Source of the DNA: an uncultured Bacteroidia bacterium
Lineage (GTDB): Bacteria; Bacteroidota; Bacteroidia; J057; CALAJH01
Direction of reading: 5' to 3'
DNA: 64,000 nt
Assembly: GCA_937922655.1 (NCBI GenBank)
Contig: CALAJH010000030.1
Span: 1-64,000 of the forward strand
The position numbers were made by a program, and so were the translations under genes. The first letter of the stretch is position 1; the number at the start of each line of letters is the position of its first letter. Positions 20,030-30,327 of the stretch are shown in pieces. The notes beneath the pieces were generated by a model. The model saw only the letters and a program-made list of their open reading frames with translations, was not told the DNA's origin and did no database searches.

Positions 20030-22549
20030 TTAAAACTTTTCGATTTGATTTTTGCGACGCATATAGCGGTCGATGAGCTTTTCCGCCGGTTCGAGCATCA
20101 TGGCGAGTATGGTATTGAAAACCAATTTGATAACCGGCACCCCGCCCGTCCATTCGTCCACGTAAGGCTCGATGGTCACCAAAATAAATTCCATGAAAAG
20201 CGACAGCGAAAGAAAGGTCAGGACGGTGGAAAGCCGCGAACCCGCGCGGATTCTGTTGAGATAAAAAGACAGAAACAATAAACTCGCAAAGAAACCGATT
20301 TCGGCCATGTAAAACCATCCGCGTTGCCAAAACGGCGGGGTGATGACGAAGCTGAGCGTTGCCGCCTCCTCCGACCACACTCCGTCCGAATTGCAGGCCT
20401 GCACCATAAACGTATAACTGCCCGGGTCGAGCGAAGTATAGTCCACCGTGGTACGGTCGGTGGGTTGGGACCAGTCGTCGTCGTAGCCGTCGAGTTTGTA
20501 ACGGTAGCGATTGTTTTCGGGGATGCGAAAGTGTAGCGCGACAAAATCGAAGCTAAGGTCGTTTTTGTCGTAGGGCAGGGTTAAGGTCGGACGGTTGTTT
20601 TTGCTTTCGGGAACGCCGAGAAAGTAATTGACCGAATCGGCGTATTGAATCCAGACCGTATCGTTGCCTTCGACGCGCAAACCTTTCATTTTGACCAACG
20701 GCGCGATGGCGCTGACCTTGTCCTCTTCGGGGACGTAGGCGACGGCGCCGTCCACGGTGCCGAACCACAATCGTCCCCATTTGTCCATGGTTACGGCTTT
20801 GAGATTGGTTTCTATGGGCAAAAAACCCGCGTTGTAGCCGTAGTGTTTGAAAAGGTTTTTTTCGGGGTCGAAGCGGGTGACGCCGCGTTCGGAGCTAATC
20901 CAAATCATGCCCTTGGAATCTTCTACCAAACCCCAGCAGGTGTTTGACGGCAGGCCGTCTTTTTGGGTGTAGTGTTTAAAGGTTTTTCCGTCGTAAGCGG
21001 CAATGCCCAAATAAGTGCCTATCCATAACGTGCCTTTGCGGTCTTGAATCAATGCAACGACGGAATTGTTTCGCAAACCGTTGGTTTTGTCAAAGACCTT
21101 AAATCCTTTTCCGTCATAGCGAATAAGTCCGTCGTCGGTGCCGAACCATATCGTACCGTCTTTGTCTTCCAAAATGGTTTGTACGTTGTGGTCGATGAGA
21201 TGGGTGTCGCCGGTAAATTTTTCGAGCTTGCCGTTTTTGAAGACGTTTACCCCTTGGCGGGTGCCAATCCAAAGCACGCCGTTTTTGTCGCAAACGAGGG
21301 CTTGCACGGTGGTGTCCATCAAACCGTCGTCAAGAGTAAAGTTTTTGAAGTTTTTTCCGTCGAATCGACTCAGGCCGCCGCCCGTGCCTATCCAATAGTT
21401 TCCTAGTTTGTCTTCGGCGATGGCGAAAACGTGGTCGTTGATTAAGCCGTTTTTTTGGGTGTAATTGAAAAAGTTTTTTCCGTCGAAGACGCTGAGTCCT
21501 TCGTGGGTGCCGAACCACAGTCGTTCTTGGCGGTCGAGGTAAACGGCGCGAACGTCGTTGTAGGCGAGGCCGTCGAGGGTGCGGTAGATTTCGAAGCGCG
21601 AGCCGTCGAATTTGCTTACGCCGCCGCCGTAAGTGGCAATCCACACGGTGCCGGCCCTATCGACGCGGATGGCGCGGACGTCGTTTTTGGCCAAGCCGTT
21701 GAACTCGGTATAGGAAAGAAACTTTTTGCCGTCGTATTCGCTGAGGCCGTCGCGCGTGCCTATCCAAACCACGCCGCTTTTTTCAACGCTTACGCTCCAA
21801 AGTTTGTTGGAAATGAGACCGTCTTGGGTGGTGAAATTTTTGGATTTTTTCGTTTTGGGGTCGTAACGGAAAAGGCCGTTGCCCCATGTGGCGAACCATA
21901 GGGCGCCGTCCGGGCCTTCGGCAATCGCATTGACGCTTGCGTCGCTTAGGCCTTGGATGCCGCTCAAAGCAATAAATTTTTTGCCGTCGAAATACGCCGG
22001 CCCTACGTCCGTACCCACCCATATTTTCCCATCCGCGCTTTTGTGTACCGAGGTAACGAATTCGTGGGGAAGCCCTTCTTTTTCTCCGTAGTTGGCAAAT
22101 TTTTCGCCGTCGTATCTGCTCACTCCCGCCAAGGTCGCAAACCATAGATTTCCCGTGGCGTCTTCGTCGATACCGAAAACGTTGTCCTCGGCCAAACCTT
22201 CTTTTTCGGTGAGTACCATGCAATTTTTGCCGTCGTAGCGGCATACCCCTCCATGGGTGCCGAACCACAAAAAGCCTCTACGGTCCTCGAAGATGGAAAA
22301 GACGTTGTTGTCGGGCAGACCGTCCTCGATGGTTACGGCGCGAAATTTTTTTCCGCTAAACCGCGCCGCGCCGCCCTCGGTGGCAAACCATATGAATCCG
22401 TTGCGGTCTTCGAGAACGGCGTAAACCGCCGACGTCGGAAGTCCTTCTTTTAGCGTATAGTTGCGAAAAGGCAGTTTTTGAGCGCCGACGCGGCCGCATA
22501 TCAATGCCACAACGACCAACGCTTTTAATGTCAGAGTAAATTTGGGCAC
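20030..22549 (-). CDS. two-component-regulator-type propeller protein (14 blades) with Y_Y_Y domain and C-terminal membrane segment; no kinase domain
   Basis: 14 repeats of the form xxGLxxNxVxxIxEDxxGxxWxGTxxGxxRYDGKxF; YRYKLDGYDDDWSQPTDRTTVDYTSLDPGSYTFMVQACN; start placed at GTG 22549 giving MPKFTLTLKALVVVALICGRVGAQ (the TTG at 22624 overlaps the promoter box). Confidence 0.85.
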   Translation of the reverse strand: MPKFTLTLKALVVVALICGRVGAQKLPFRNYTLKEGLPTSAVYAVLEDRNGFIWFATEGGAARFSGKKFRAVTIEDGLPDNNVFSIFEDRRGFLWFGTHGGVCRYDGKNCMVLTEKEGLAEDNVFGIDEDATGNLWFATLAGVSRYDGEKFANYGEKEGLPHEFVTSVHKSADGKIWVGTDVGPAYFDGKKFIALSGIQGLSDASVNAIAEGPDGALWFATWGNGLFRYDPKTKKSKNFTTQDGLISNKLWSVSVEKSGVVWIGTRDGLSEYDGKKFLSYTEFNGLAKNDVRAIRVDRAGTVWIATYGGGVSKFDGSRFEIYRTLDGLAYNDVRAVYLDRQERLWFGTHEGLSVFDGKNFFNYTQKNGLINDHVFAIAEDKLGNYWIGTGGGLSRFDGKNFKNFTLDDGLMDTTVQALVCDKNGVLWIGTRQGVNVFKNGKLEKFTGDTHLIDHNVQTILEDKDGTIWFGTDDGLIRYDGKGFKVFDKTNGLRNNSVVALIQDRKGTLWIGTYLGIAAYDGKTFKHYTQKDGLPSNTCWGLVEDSKGMIWISSERGVTRFDPEKNLFKHYGYNAGFLPIETNLKAVTMDKWGRLWFGTVDGAVAYVPEEDKVSAIAPLVKMKGLRVEGNDTVWIQYADSVNYFLGVPESKNNRPTLTLPYDKNDLSFDFVALHFRIPENNRYRYKLDGYDDDWSQPTDRTTVDYTSLDPGSYTFMVQACNSDGVWSEEAATLSFVITPPFWQRGWFYMAEIGFFASLLFLSFYLNRIRAGSRLSTVLTFLSLSLFMEFILVTIEPYVDEWTGGVPVIKLVFNTILAMMLEPAEKLIDRYMRRKNQIEKF

Positions 22550-22621
22550 GGCGGGTAAGATTGGATGAGATTTACAAGCGCAATTTACGCCCGTTGCATA
22601 ATTTGACGTACGACCGGCCGA

Positions 22622-22653
22622 CAAAATTACGTTTTTTGCCGATTAACGACAAA
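22622..22653 (-). promoter_or_regulatory. Bacteroidota promoter TTTG-N20-TAATTTTG for the propeller gene
   Basis: CAAAATTA 22622..22629 and CAAA 22650..22653 on + strand. Confidence 0.65.
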
Positions 22654-22784
22654 GCTTAGCGTCTTGCCGCGGCTTTTTTTCAACTCCTTGCTTTACCGTC
22701 TCGTGATTTAAAGATAAAATTATTGAAGGCTATTGTAGGAACGACGGGGCTTGCATAAATTGCGAAAGAATTCATCGTTTGGGT

Positions 22785-25043
22785 ATGAAACAACTTGTTG
22801 CCTTATTGGGGATGGCGCTTATCGTCGCGGGAACGAAGTCGGTTTTCGCATGCGACGCGCCCCAAAATTTTTCGCTTGTCGAACTGACGGAGGCCAATTT
22901 GGCCACTTTTGAATGGAACGCCGTTTCCGGCGCCGTATCCTACACCTTTGAACTTTATACCGTCACCGACAACACCCTCGAAATTCAACAAACCGTTTCT
23001 CAAACTACGGTGAGCGTCGGGCCGTTGGGTGCGGGAACGACTTACTACGCCCGCGTTCGGGCCAATTGTGGCAGTCAGTCGTCGGCCTTTGTGCAAACCG
23101 AAAACTTTACCACGGGCGCCGGTTTGTGCAATTCCGTTTCGGGTATAACCGTTTCCGATATCACGGACGTTTCGGTAAACGTGCAATGGTCGCCCGCCGC
23201 CGGCGCCGTCGATTATTTCGTTACCGTCGAGGATATCAACGGCAATCAAATCGTTACCCTAAGCATCCCGGCGCCGACGACCCAAGCCTTCGTCGCCGGA
23301 CTTTTGCCTCAAACCACTTATCGCATCAAAGTACTTAACGTCTGTTCGATTTCTTCCGCCGCGCCCGGATACGGCAATTACTTCACGACCCTGCCCCCGT
23401 TTTGCAACGCCCCCGCATCCGTAACGGTCTCGAACGTAACTTATAATTCCGCCGACGTAAGTTGGACTGCGGTTTCGGGAGCGGATTTTTACGAGGTAAG
23501 CATGATAAACAACGAAGGTTGGACGGTGGCCACCCATACCACCGCCGCTACCGCGTATGCTTTTTCCGGACTGGCTTCGGGCATTTATCACGCCGCACGG
23601 GTGCGTACCCGATGTTCCAACGGCTATTATTCCCTTTACGCCACAAGCGATTACTTTCAAACGCAGTACGCTCCTTGTCCCGCGCCGACGAGCTTTACCG
23701 TTTCCGAGATTACCGAAGAATCGGCGACTTTCACGTGGTCGCCCGCCGACGCCTTTGAGTACCGTATCGTTTTGACCGACCAAAACGGCGTTACCTACAT
23801 GCGGGAAGGCATTGTCGGCAATACGTACACGTTTACGGGTTTGCCGTCGGGCACGCGTTTCACTCCACGCATCACCGCCGTTTGCATTGGCAATCAAGAG
23901 TCGCGCACCTTCCCCGACTTTGTTACTCTGGGCACGTTGCCCTGCAACAGCCCCGCGCCCGTGCTTGTACAAAACGTTTATTCCAACGCGGTGCAAATTT
24001 CATGGACGCCGCCTCAATTTTACGCCTTGGGTTACGAAATAGAAATTCGCACTCCCGCCGGTACGCCGATAGAAACGCGTTCGCTCGACGGCGGCAACTT
24101 TTCGACTTACATGTGGGTGGGCTTGAGCCCCAACACAAGTTATCGCATCGCGGTGCGTACCGTTTGCGCCAACGGCAATTCGGATTTTGCCGTTTCGGAC
24201 GAGTTCACGACGACGGCCGGAACCGCTTGCGGCACGCCTCAAAACGTCCAAGTTTCCAACATCCGCTATACGGGCGCGACCTTGAACTGGGACGACGTAC
24301 CCGGCGCCGACGTCTACGAAATTCAACTCGCCGACGAAACCGGAGCCAACGTCGTTGGCTATTCGTACACTTCGGTTTCCTACTACGAACTCGACGAACT
24401 TTTTCCCGGTTCGAGGGCGCGGGTGAGAATTATTGCGTATTGCAACGGCGTGCCTTCGGGCCTCGCCATTACCGACCTCATTGTTACGCCGGGGTATTGC
24501 TTTGCCCCCACCTATACCGCCGCCACCGAAATCACTCCTACGTCCACACGCATTGTTTGGACGGTCGTTCAGGGAGCCATTGAATACGTCTTTGAGTTTC
24601 GTCGCGACGGCGCCGCCCAATGGTCCACTTTGGTTACTTCCGCCGATTTTGTCGAACTTTCGGGCCTTGTCCCCGAAACCGATTACGAATACCGCATTTC
24701 CACCGTCTGCAACGGCAATACCGAAGACTATATCTACGGTTCGTTTTCCACCCCGCCGATTCCCGTTTACATTTGGCCCGGCGACGCCAACAACGACGGC
24801 GTAGTGAACAGCGTCGACCTTTTCGTTGTCTGCGCGGCCTACGGAACGGGCGGCCTTGGACGCGCCCCCGCGCAAAACGGCGTGCTTTGGCAGGGATATT
24901 TGTCTGCGGGACCGTGGACAACCTCGACCGTTTATCGCGGCCAAATTCTCAATCTTCGTTTTGCCGATTGCAACGGCGACGGTTTGATTGACCTTTTCGA
25001 CGTCGCCGCCACCATTCTCAATCGCGGTTTGACCCATCAATAA
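22785..25043 (+). CDS. secreted protein with about seven FN3 domains and C-terminal dockerin-like repeat pair
   Basis: ATG at 22785 (track starts at TTG 22779); repeated C..P..V.V..I....A.V.W....GA..Y units; C-terminal GDANNDGVVNSVDLFVVCAAYG...ADCNGDGLIDLFDVAATILNRG. Confidence 0.85.
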   Translation: MKQLVALLGMALIVAGTKSVFACDAPQNFSLVELTEANLATFEWNAVSGAVSYTFELYTVTDNTLEIQQTVSQTTVSVGPLGAGTTYYARVRANCGSQSSAFVQTENFTTGAGLCNSVSGITVSDITDVSVNVQWSPAAGAVDYFVTVEDINGNQIVTLSIPAPTTQAFVAGLLPQTTYRIKVLNVCSISSAAPGYGNYFTTLPPFCNAPASVTVSNVTYNSADVSWTAVSGADFYEVSMINNEGWTVATHTTAATAYAFSGLASGIYHAARVRTRCSNGYYSLYATSDYFQTQYAPCPAPTSFTVSEITEESATFTWSPADAFEYRIVLTDQNGVTYMREGIVGNTYTFTGLPSGTRFTPRITAVCIGNQESRTFPDFVTLGTLPCNSPAPVLVQNVYSNAVQISWTPPQFYALGYEIEIRTPAGTPIETRSLDGGNFSTYMWVGLSPNTSYRIAVRTVCANGNSDFAVSDEFTTTAGTACGTPQNVQVSNIRYTGATLNWDDVPGADVYEIQLADETGANVVGYSYTSVSYYELDELFPGSRARVRIIAYCNGVPSGLAITDLIVTPGYCFAPTYTAATEITPTSTRIVWTVVQGAIEYVFEFRRDGAAQWSTLVTSADFVELSGLVPETDYEYRISTVCNGNTEDYIYGSFSTPPIPVYIWPGDANNDGVVNSVDLFVVCAAYGTGGLGRAPAQNGVLWQGYLSAGPWTTSTVYRGQILNLRFADCNGDGLIDLFDVAATILNRGLTHQ

Positions 25044-25185
25044 ATTTCTTTCGTCGTCTTTTGCCGGCGGTGTTTTTGAATTTGAAATTTTATTTTTCGG
25101 GCTCCCGTTTTCGGAACAATACAATAATCGCAGCCTAAAATACGGTAAACGCAAAATGCCGTGTTTTGGGATTAGGACACAAAAA

Positions 25186-27408
25186 ATGAGAAATATAGTC
25201 ATAGCGGGGTGGGTCTTGGCGTGTGTTTTGGGCACGGAGGCCGTGGGCCAAGTCCTTACCGTACGCCAAGCGCGGGAAAAACCCTTGGGTACGAGCGTTA
25301 CCGTCGAAGGCATTGTTACCAACGGCGAGGAATTGGGCGGGGTTCGCTATCTTCAAGACGAGACCGCGGGTATTGCCGCTTACGGCAATTTGGTGCGCAA
25401 CGTACAACGCGGAACCCGTATTCGCATTACGGGCAAACTCAAAGATTACAACAACCTCCTTGAAATCGACCCGATAGAGTCGGTGGACGTGCTGGAAACC
25501 GGCCTTCCCGACCCGCCCGCCCGCGTCGTTACCGCCGCCGAGTTGAACGAAGAGCTCGAAAGTCAAATCGTTCGCGTGCTTAACGCCACTTTTGAATTGG
25601 CGGGAACGGAAATCATCGAACGTTCGTCCTACCGTTTTTTCGACGAAAACGGCGGGCGCGGACAAATTTACGTTCGCGCCGGGCATCCGCTTGTCGGCGA
25701 GCCTTTGCCTTTTGCGCCCATTGAATTGACGGGCATCGCCTCGCAGTTTTATCAGCGTTATCAAATCTATCCCCGCGATTTGGCGGACTTCAAACTGCCG
25801 AGCGGCTTGATTTTTACGCGCGCCGTTTCCGTTTCCAACATCCGCACCGACGGTTTTGAATTGTCGTGGGCGACGAACAAGCCCGCCCAAGGATTCGTCG
25901 CTTACGGCAAAACGCCGCAACTGGAAATGGGAACACGCTCCGGTACAACCAACCTCACCGAACACTCCATTAATTTAACGGGTTTTGAAGCGTCGGACAT
26001 CGTTTACGCGCGTTGCTTTGCCGTGGCGTGGAACGAGGAAGAACAAAAAAACGACACGGCCGCTTCCGGTATTCGCGCGTACGCCACCCGTTCCATTTCC
26101 AACGGTACGATACGCGTTTACTTCAACTCGCCCGTGGACGAATCCGTTGCCACGGGGCCGATTGCCCAAAACATCGGTACGTTCATCGACGACACGCTCG
26201 TCAATTACATCAACCGCGCCCAATCCACGATAGATTTTGCCATTTACAACATCGGCGACCCTCCCTCCGGGGTTGCCGACATCGCCGCCGCGCTCAACGC
26301 CGCCGCCGATAGGGGCGTGCGCGTACGCGTCATCTACGAAGAGGAAAACCTTAATTACGGACTGATTCTCACCAACGAAAAAGTCAAAAAATTCAAAACG
26401 CCGTCGGGGCCGGATTACACCATCATGCACAACAAGTTCTTGGTTTTTGACGCCGACCATCCGACGCGTTCTTTTGTTTGGACGGGTTCGACCAACTTCA
26501 GCGCGCAACAGGTAAACCAAGACCCCAACAACGTCATAATTATTCAAGACCAATCGTTGGCCAAGGCTTTCGTTATGGAATTCGAAGAAATGTGGGGTTC
26601 TACGGGACCGAATCCAAACCCGGCCAACGCCAAACTGGGCAAGTTCAAGTCCGACAACACGCCGCATGAATTCGTCGTCGGCGGAAGGCGTCTGCAATGC
26701 TACTTTTCTCCCTCCGACGGCGTGAACAACCGCATTATCCAAACCATTCGTTCGGCCGACCGCAACCTGATGATGGGGCTTATGCTGGTCACCCGGGAGG
26801 ATTTGGCCAATGCAATCAAAGACCGTATTTCGGCGGGCGTTTCCGCCTTTGGCGTTTGGGACGACACCACCAACTCCGGCGCCGTTCGAGCTTGGAACGT
26901 ATTGGCGCCCGTTATGGGCGACAAACTTCGCGTCGAGGGAACGAAAGATATTTTTCACCACAAATATCTCATCGTCGACCACGGTCAATTGGACTTCGAC
27001 CCGCTCGTGCTGACCGGTTCCCACAACTGGACGGCTTCCGCCGACACCGACAACGACGAAAACACCGTTATCGTCCACGACCCTACCGTCGCCAATCTAT
27101 ATTTTCAGCAATTTAATTACGCCTATAAAAAAGCGGGCGGTCAGGTTTCCCGTTCGCATTTTACCGATAAACCTTATTATGTTTACGCCTTTCCCAATCC
27201 CACTTCGGGATTGCTTAACGTTCGCGTGGACGCCCCGATGCGTTTTGAAGTGGAAATTTGGGATTTGGCGGGCAAAACACTTTGGCGCGGCGATTTTGAA
27301 GGCACGCAAACGACGCTGGATTTGAGCGAATGGGCCCCGGGATGGTACGTCGCCGGATTGACTTCCGGCGGCCAAACGCATCGTTTCAAGTTTGCCGTTA
27401 CCCGATAA
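25186..27408 (+). CDS. secreted phospholipase D-like (HKD) protein with N-terminal OB-like domain and T9SS type A sorting domain
   Basis: Two HxKxxxxD motifs (MHNKFLVFD...GSTNFS and FHHKYLIVD...GSHNWT); tail YAFPNPTSGLLNVRVDAPMRFEVEIWDLAGKTLWRG...GWYVAGLTSGGQTHRFKFAVTR. Confidence 0.9.
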   Translation: MRNIVIAGWVLACVLGTEAVGQVLTVRQAREKPLGTSVTVEGIVTNGEELGGVRYLQDETAGIAAYGNLVRNVQRGTRIRITGKLKDYNNLLEIDPIESVDVLETGLPDPPARVVTAAELNEELESQIVRVLNATFELAGTEIIERSSYRFFDENGGRGQIYVRAGHPLVGEPLPFAPIELTGIASQFYQRYQIYPRDLADFKLPSGLIFTRAVSVSNIRTDGFELSWATNKPAQGFVAYGKTPQLEMGTRSGTTNLTEHSINLTGFEASDIVYARCFAVAWNEEEQKNDTAASGIRAYATRSISNGTIRVYFNSPVDESVATGPIAQNIGTFIDDTLVNYINRAQSTIDFAIYNIGDPPSGVADIAAALNAAADRGVRVRVIYEEENLNYGLILTNEKVKKFKTPSGPDYTIMHNKFLVFDADHPTRSFVWTGSTNFSAQQVNQDPNNVIIIQDQSLAKAFVMEFEEMWGSTGPNPNPANAKLGKFKSDNTPHEFVVGGRRLQCYFSPSDGVNNRIIQTIRSADRNLMMGLMLVTREDLANAIKDRISAGVSAFGVWDDTTNSGAVRAWNVLAPVMGDKLRVEGTKDIFHHKYLIVDHGQLDFDPLVLTGSHNWTASADTDNDENTVIVHDPTVANLYFQQFNYAYKKAGGQVSRSHFTDKPYYVYAFPNPTSGLLNVRVDAPMRFEVEIWDLAGKTLWRGDFEGTQTTLDLSEWAPGWYVAGLTSGGQTHRFKFAVTR

Positions 27409-27431
27409 CCCGATTCGACGTAAAAGCCAAG

Positions 27432-27463
27432 GGGCCGAACGTTGATGCGTTCGGCCCTTTTTT
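27432..27463 (+). terminator. intrinsic terminator between convergent genes
   Basis: GGGCCGAACG-TTGATG-CGTTCGGCCC followed by TTTTTT. Confidence 0.85.
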
Positions 27464-27474
27464 CGTTTGGTCTG

Positions 27475-28644
27475 TTACAACTTCGACAATTTTTCCGCCG
27501 CTTCTAGCAAATGTGCGTCTTCTTTGGCGAAACAAAAACGTAAGAGTTTGTGGTCGGTTTTGTCGCGGTAGAAAGCGGAAACGGGAATGGCGGCCACGCC
27601 GCATTCTTTTACGAGTCGGTCGCAAAAATCGGTGTCGGGTTCGTCGGAAATGCCGGCATAGCTGTAGAGTTGAAAGTACGAACCCGAAACGGGATAGGGC
27701 GTGAATCGGGTTTGTTTCATGGCTTCGGCGAAGAGGTCGCGTTTGGCTTGAAAAAACGTCCGCAAACCCTCGGTATGGTTGGGGCGAAGGGCAAAATAAT
27801 CGACGATGGCCTTTTGAAAGGGGGTTGCGGAGGCAAAAACGGTTTGCGAGTGATGTTTGCGAAGTTCGGTGGTGTAGGTGGGCGGGGCGACTACGTACCC
27901 CGTTTTCCAACCCGTTACGTGCAGCGTTTTTCCAAACGAACCAATCATCATCGACCGGGCGGCCAGCTCGGGATAGCGCAGTACACTTTCGTGACGCACG
28001 CCGTCGAAAACGATGTGTTCGTAGACTTCGTCCGAAACAACGATGATGTCGTTGTTTTGTAAAATGGCGATGAGGGCGTTCATGTCGGCCTCGGTCAAAA
28101 CCGAACCCGTCGGGTTGTGGGGCGTATTGAGAACGATGGCTTTGGTTTTGCGGTTGATGCGCCGCTTGACCATTTCCCAATCCACGCAAAAGTTTTTTTG
28201 TTCGTCGAGGGGTACGGGAATGGGGATGCCTCCGGCCAGTTGTATCGTCGGCGCGTAGCAATCGTAACACGGTTCCAACAAAACGACCTCGTCGTCGGGA
28301 AAAGTGACGGCGGACAGGGCGATAAAGAGGGCTTCGGTGGCGCCGGCGGTAATGGTGATTTCCGTTTCGGGGTCGGCCGTGTGGCCGTAATGGCGTTGTA
28401 CGTGTTCGGCGACTAGGCGGCGAAGTTCCGGAAGGCCCGACGTGGGAGCGTATTGGTTGTAGCCGTCGCGTATGGCCCGTATGGCCAATTCCGTTAAATC
28501 CGGGGGAGGGGGATAATTCGGAAAGCCTTGCGCCAAGTTCAGCGCCCCTGCCGCTTGTGCTTTGGCCGTCATTACCCCAAAAATGCTTGGGCCCAGTCCG
28601 GGAAGTTTTGACTTTAAAGCCGGCGTCGTTCGACCGTTGGACAT
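27475..28644 (-). CDS. PLP-dependent class I/II aminotransferase (methionine aminotransferase-like)
   Basis: ALNLAQGFPNYPPPPDLTELAIRAIRDGYNQYAPTSGLPELR...ITAGATEAL...VLNTPHNPTGSV...SFGKTLHVTGWKTGY. Confidence 0.9.
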   Translation of the reverse strand: MSNGRTTPALKSKLPGLGPSIFGVMTAKAQAAGALNLAQGFPNYPPPPDLTELAIRAIRDGYNQYAPTSGLPELRRLVAEHVQRHYGHTADPETEITITAGATEALFIALSAVTFPDDEVVLLEPCYDCYAPTIQLAGGIPIPVPLDEQKNFCVDWEMVKRRINRKTKAIVLNTPHNPTGSVLTEADMNALIAILQNNDIIVVSDEVYEHIVFDGVRHESVLRYPELAARSMMIGSFGKTLHVTGWKTGYVVAPPTYTTELRKHHSQTVFASATPFQKAIVDYFALRPNHTEGLRTFFQAKRDLFAEAMKQTRFTPYPVSGSYFQLYSYAGISDEPDTDFCDRLVKECGVAAIPVSAFYRDKTDHKLLRFCFAKEDAHLLEAAEKLSKL

Positions 28645-28838
28645 AGATTTTTACTTACGCCATTGGGCGTTTGAGGGTACGAAAATAGGAAAAATTATTC
28701 AATCCGCGTTGTTGTCGCTTATTTTTTCGCCACGCGGCGATGTTTTGAACAACGACAAGATGCAACATTCGTATCAAAGAGAGAGGGTTTGGACGACGTT
28801 GTTTTTGATGGTTTCGCTCGTTGTTGATATTTTTGAAT

Positions 28839-29489
28839 ATGAAGGCGAGTACGGCGTTTTCCACGCGTTTTTATTTCTTGGTCAAAAGAATTTTTGACGT
28901 TGTGATGGGTGGAGCGTTGGCTCTGGCGACGCTCCCCTTGCAAGCGGCCATAACGATTGCGTCGTTGTTTTTTTTTCGCGGGCGGCCGTTTTTTATACAG
29001 CTCCGACCGGGCAAGGACGAACGCCCGATTTATGTCGTCAAATTTCGTACCATGCGCGACGCTTACAACCACAAGGGGGAACTTTTACCCGACGCGTGTC
29101 GGCTTACCCGTTACGGTCGCTTTTTGCGTCGCACGTCGTTCGACGAACTCCCTCAATTATGGTTGGTCGTCGCGGGAAAGATGAGTTTGGTCGGTCCGCG
29201 TCCGCTTTTGACCGAATATCTGCCTTTTTACAACGAACGTCAGCGTTTGCGCCACCGCGTCAAACCCGGATTGACGGGATGGGCGCAGGTATCGGGGCGA
29301 AACGACCTCGATTGGCTCACGCGTCTCGAACTTGACGCTCAATATGCCGAAAATCCGGGTTTTGGGTGGGACTTGAAAATTTTGTGGCGCACTCTGGAGG
29401 TGGCCTTAACGGGACGCGGCGTATGGCGCGACGGCGGCGTTCCCAAGTTTACCGAAAGCTTGGAAAAAAACAAATCGGGCGGCTTGTGA
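28839..29489 (+). CDS. undecaprenyl-phosphate sugar phosphotransferase (bacterial sugar transferase family)
   Basis: KRIFDVVMGGALALATLPLQAAI...VKFRTMRDAY...RFLRRTSFDELPQLWLVVAGKMSLVGPRPLLTEYLPFY...RHRVKPGLTGWAQVSGRN. Confidence 0.92.
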   Translation: MKASTAFSTRFYFLVKRIFDVVMGGALALATLPLQAAITIASLFFFRGRPFFIQLRPGKDERPIYVVKFRTMRDAYNHKGELLPDACRLTRYGRFLRRTSFDELPQLWLVVAGKMSLVGPRPLLTEYLPFYNERQRLRHRVKPGLTGWAQVSGRNDLDWLTRLELDAQYAENPGFGWDLKILWRTLEVALTGRGVWRDGGVPKFTESLEKNKSGGL

Positions 29490-29507
29490 ACCGCCCGTCG
29501 TTGTTAG

Positions 29508-29807
29508 TTAGTAGGCCAAAGCTTTTTCTTTGGCGTCTTTGAGTTGGCGTTTGGCTTGGTCTATACCCAAATCCGTGGCTTCTTCGAAGGTGCGGCCGCG
29601 TTGTTTGGCCATGAACTCGCCCGAGGGGACGCTCGCTTTGATTTCCACGAGTTTGTTTTGACCCTCCTTGCTTTTTTCCAATCGGAGGTAAACCATGACG
29701 TCCACAATGGACGGATTGACAGTCTTGAGCTTCTCTACTTTTTTGTGGATAAACTCCAACAATTTACGGTCGGCATCGAAATTTATCGATTGAATGGTAA
29801 CTCGCAT
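29508..29807 (-). CDS. ribosome-associated translation inhibitor / hibernation-promoting factor family (HPF/RaiA)
   Basis: 99 aa MRVTIQSINFDADRKLLEFIHKKVEKLKTV...VEIKASVPSGEFMAKQRGRTFEEATDLGIDQAKRQLKDAKEK. Confidence 0.85.
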   Translation of the reverse strand: MRVTIQSINFDADRKLLEFIHKKVEKLKTVNPSIVDVMVYLRLEKSKEGQNKLVEIKASVPSGEFMAKQRGRTFEEATDLGIDQAKRQLKDAKEKALAY

Positions 29808-30277
29808 ACGCTTCTCTTTACCGTTTAAGTGAATAAATTTTTAGGGTAGCATGTGCTTCATAGGCCTCCGAAAACTTTTCAAATTAACGAAATAATTTTT
29901 TAATGTTAAAATTTTGCGTATGATTCCGTTCCACAATTCTTCCACATTTTTATTTTCATACATCGTCCGAGTAGTTGATTTTTACTCAAACGCGAAAAAA
30001 AAAAAATCGGAAATCGTTTTCAGACGCGTACTCTTACGTACGATGTACGGCGGGGGTTGTTGGAATTCGCTTAGTATTTCCGGAACGGCTGATACGACAA
30101 ACGGCTAATCCGTACCCGTAAGGCCCGCCCTGAAAAATAAGACGACTTGCGGGAGAACGTTCGGCAATCAAACGGCCGTAATCCTAAAAATTCGACAAGG
30201 GCTAAAAACGATACCGGCTAAATTTTTGCTTACCCGTTCTTCATTCGTTTTTTGCGGCAGAAAAAAAAATGGAAAAT

Positions 30278-30308
30278 TTTGCGCGTTAAAATAAACGATG
30301 TAATTTTG
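30278..30308 (+). promoter_or_regulatory. Bacteroidota promoter TTTG-N19-TAATTTTG for tRNA-Arg(ACG)
   Basis: TTTG 30278..30281, 19-nt spacer, TAATTTTG 30301..30308, 20 nt before the tRNA. Confidence 0.75.
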
Positions 30309-30327
30309 TGCCGCCTTTTCATGGTCC

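Noticed and set aside
29914-30108. 64-aa + strand ORF in AT-rich intergenic region
   Set aside because: No conserved character, promoter or terminator context; probably chance
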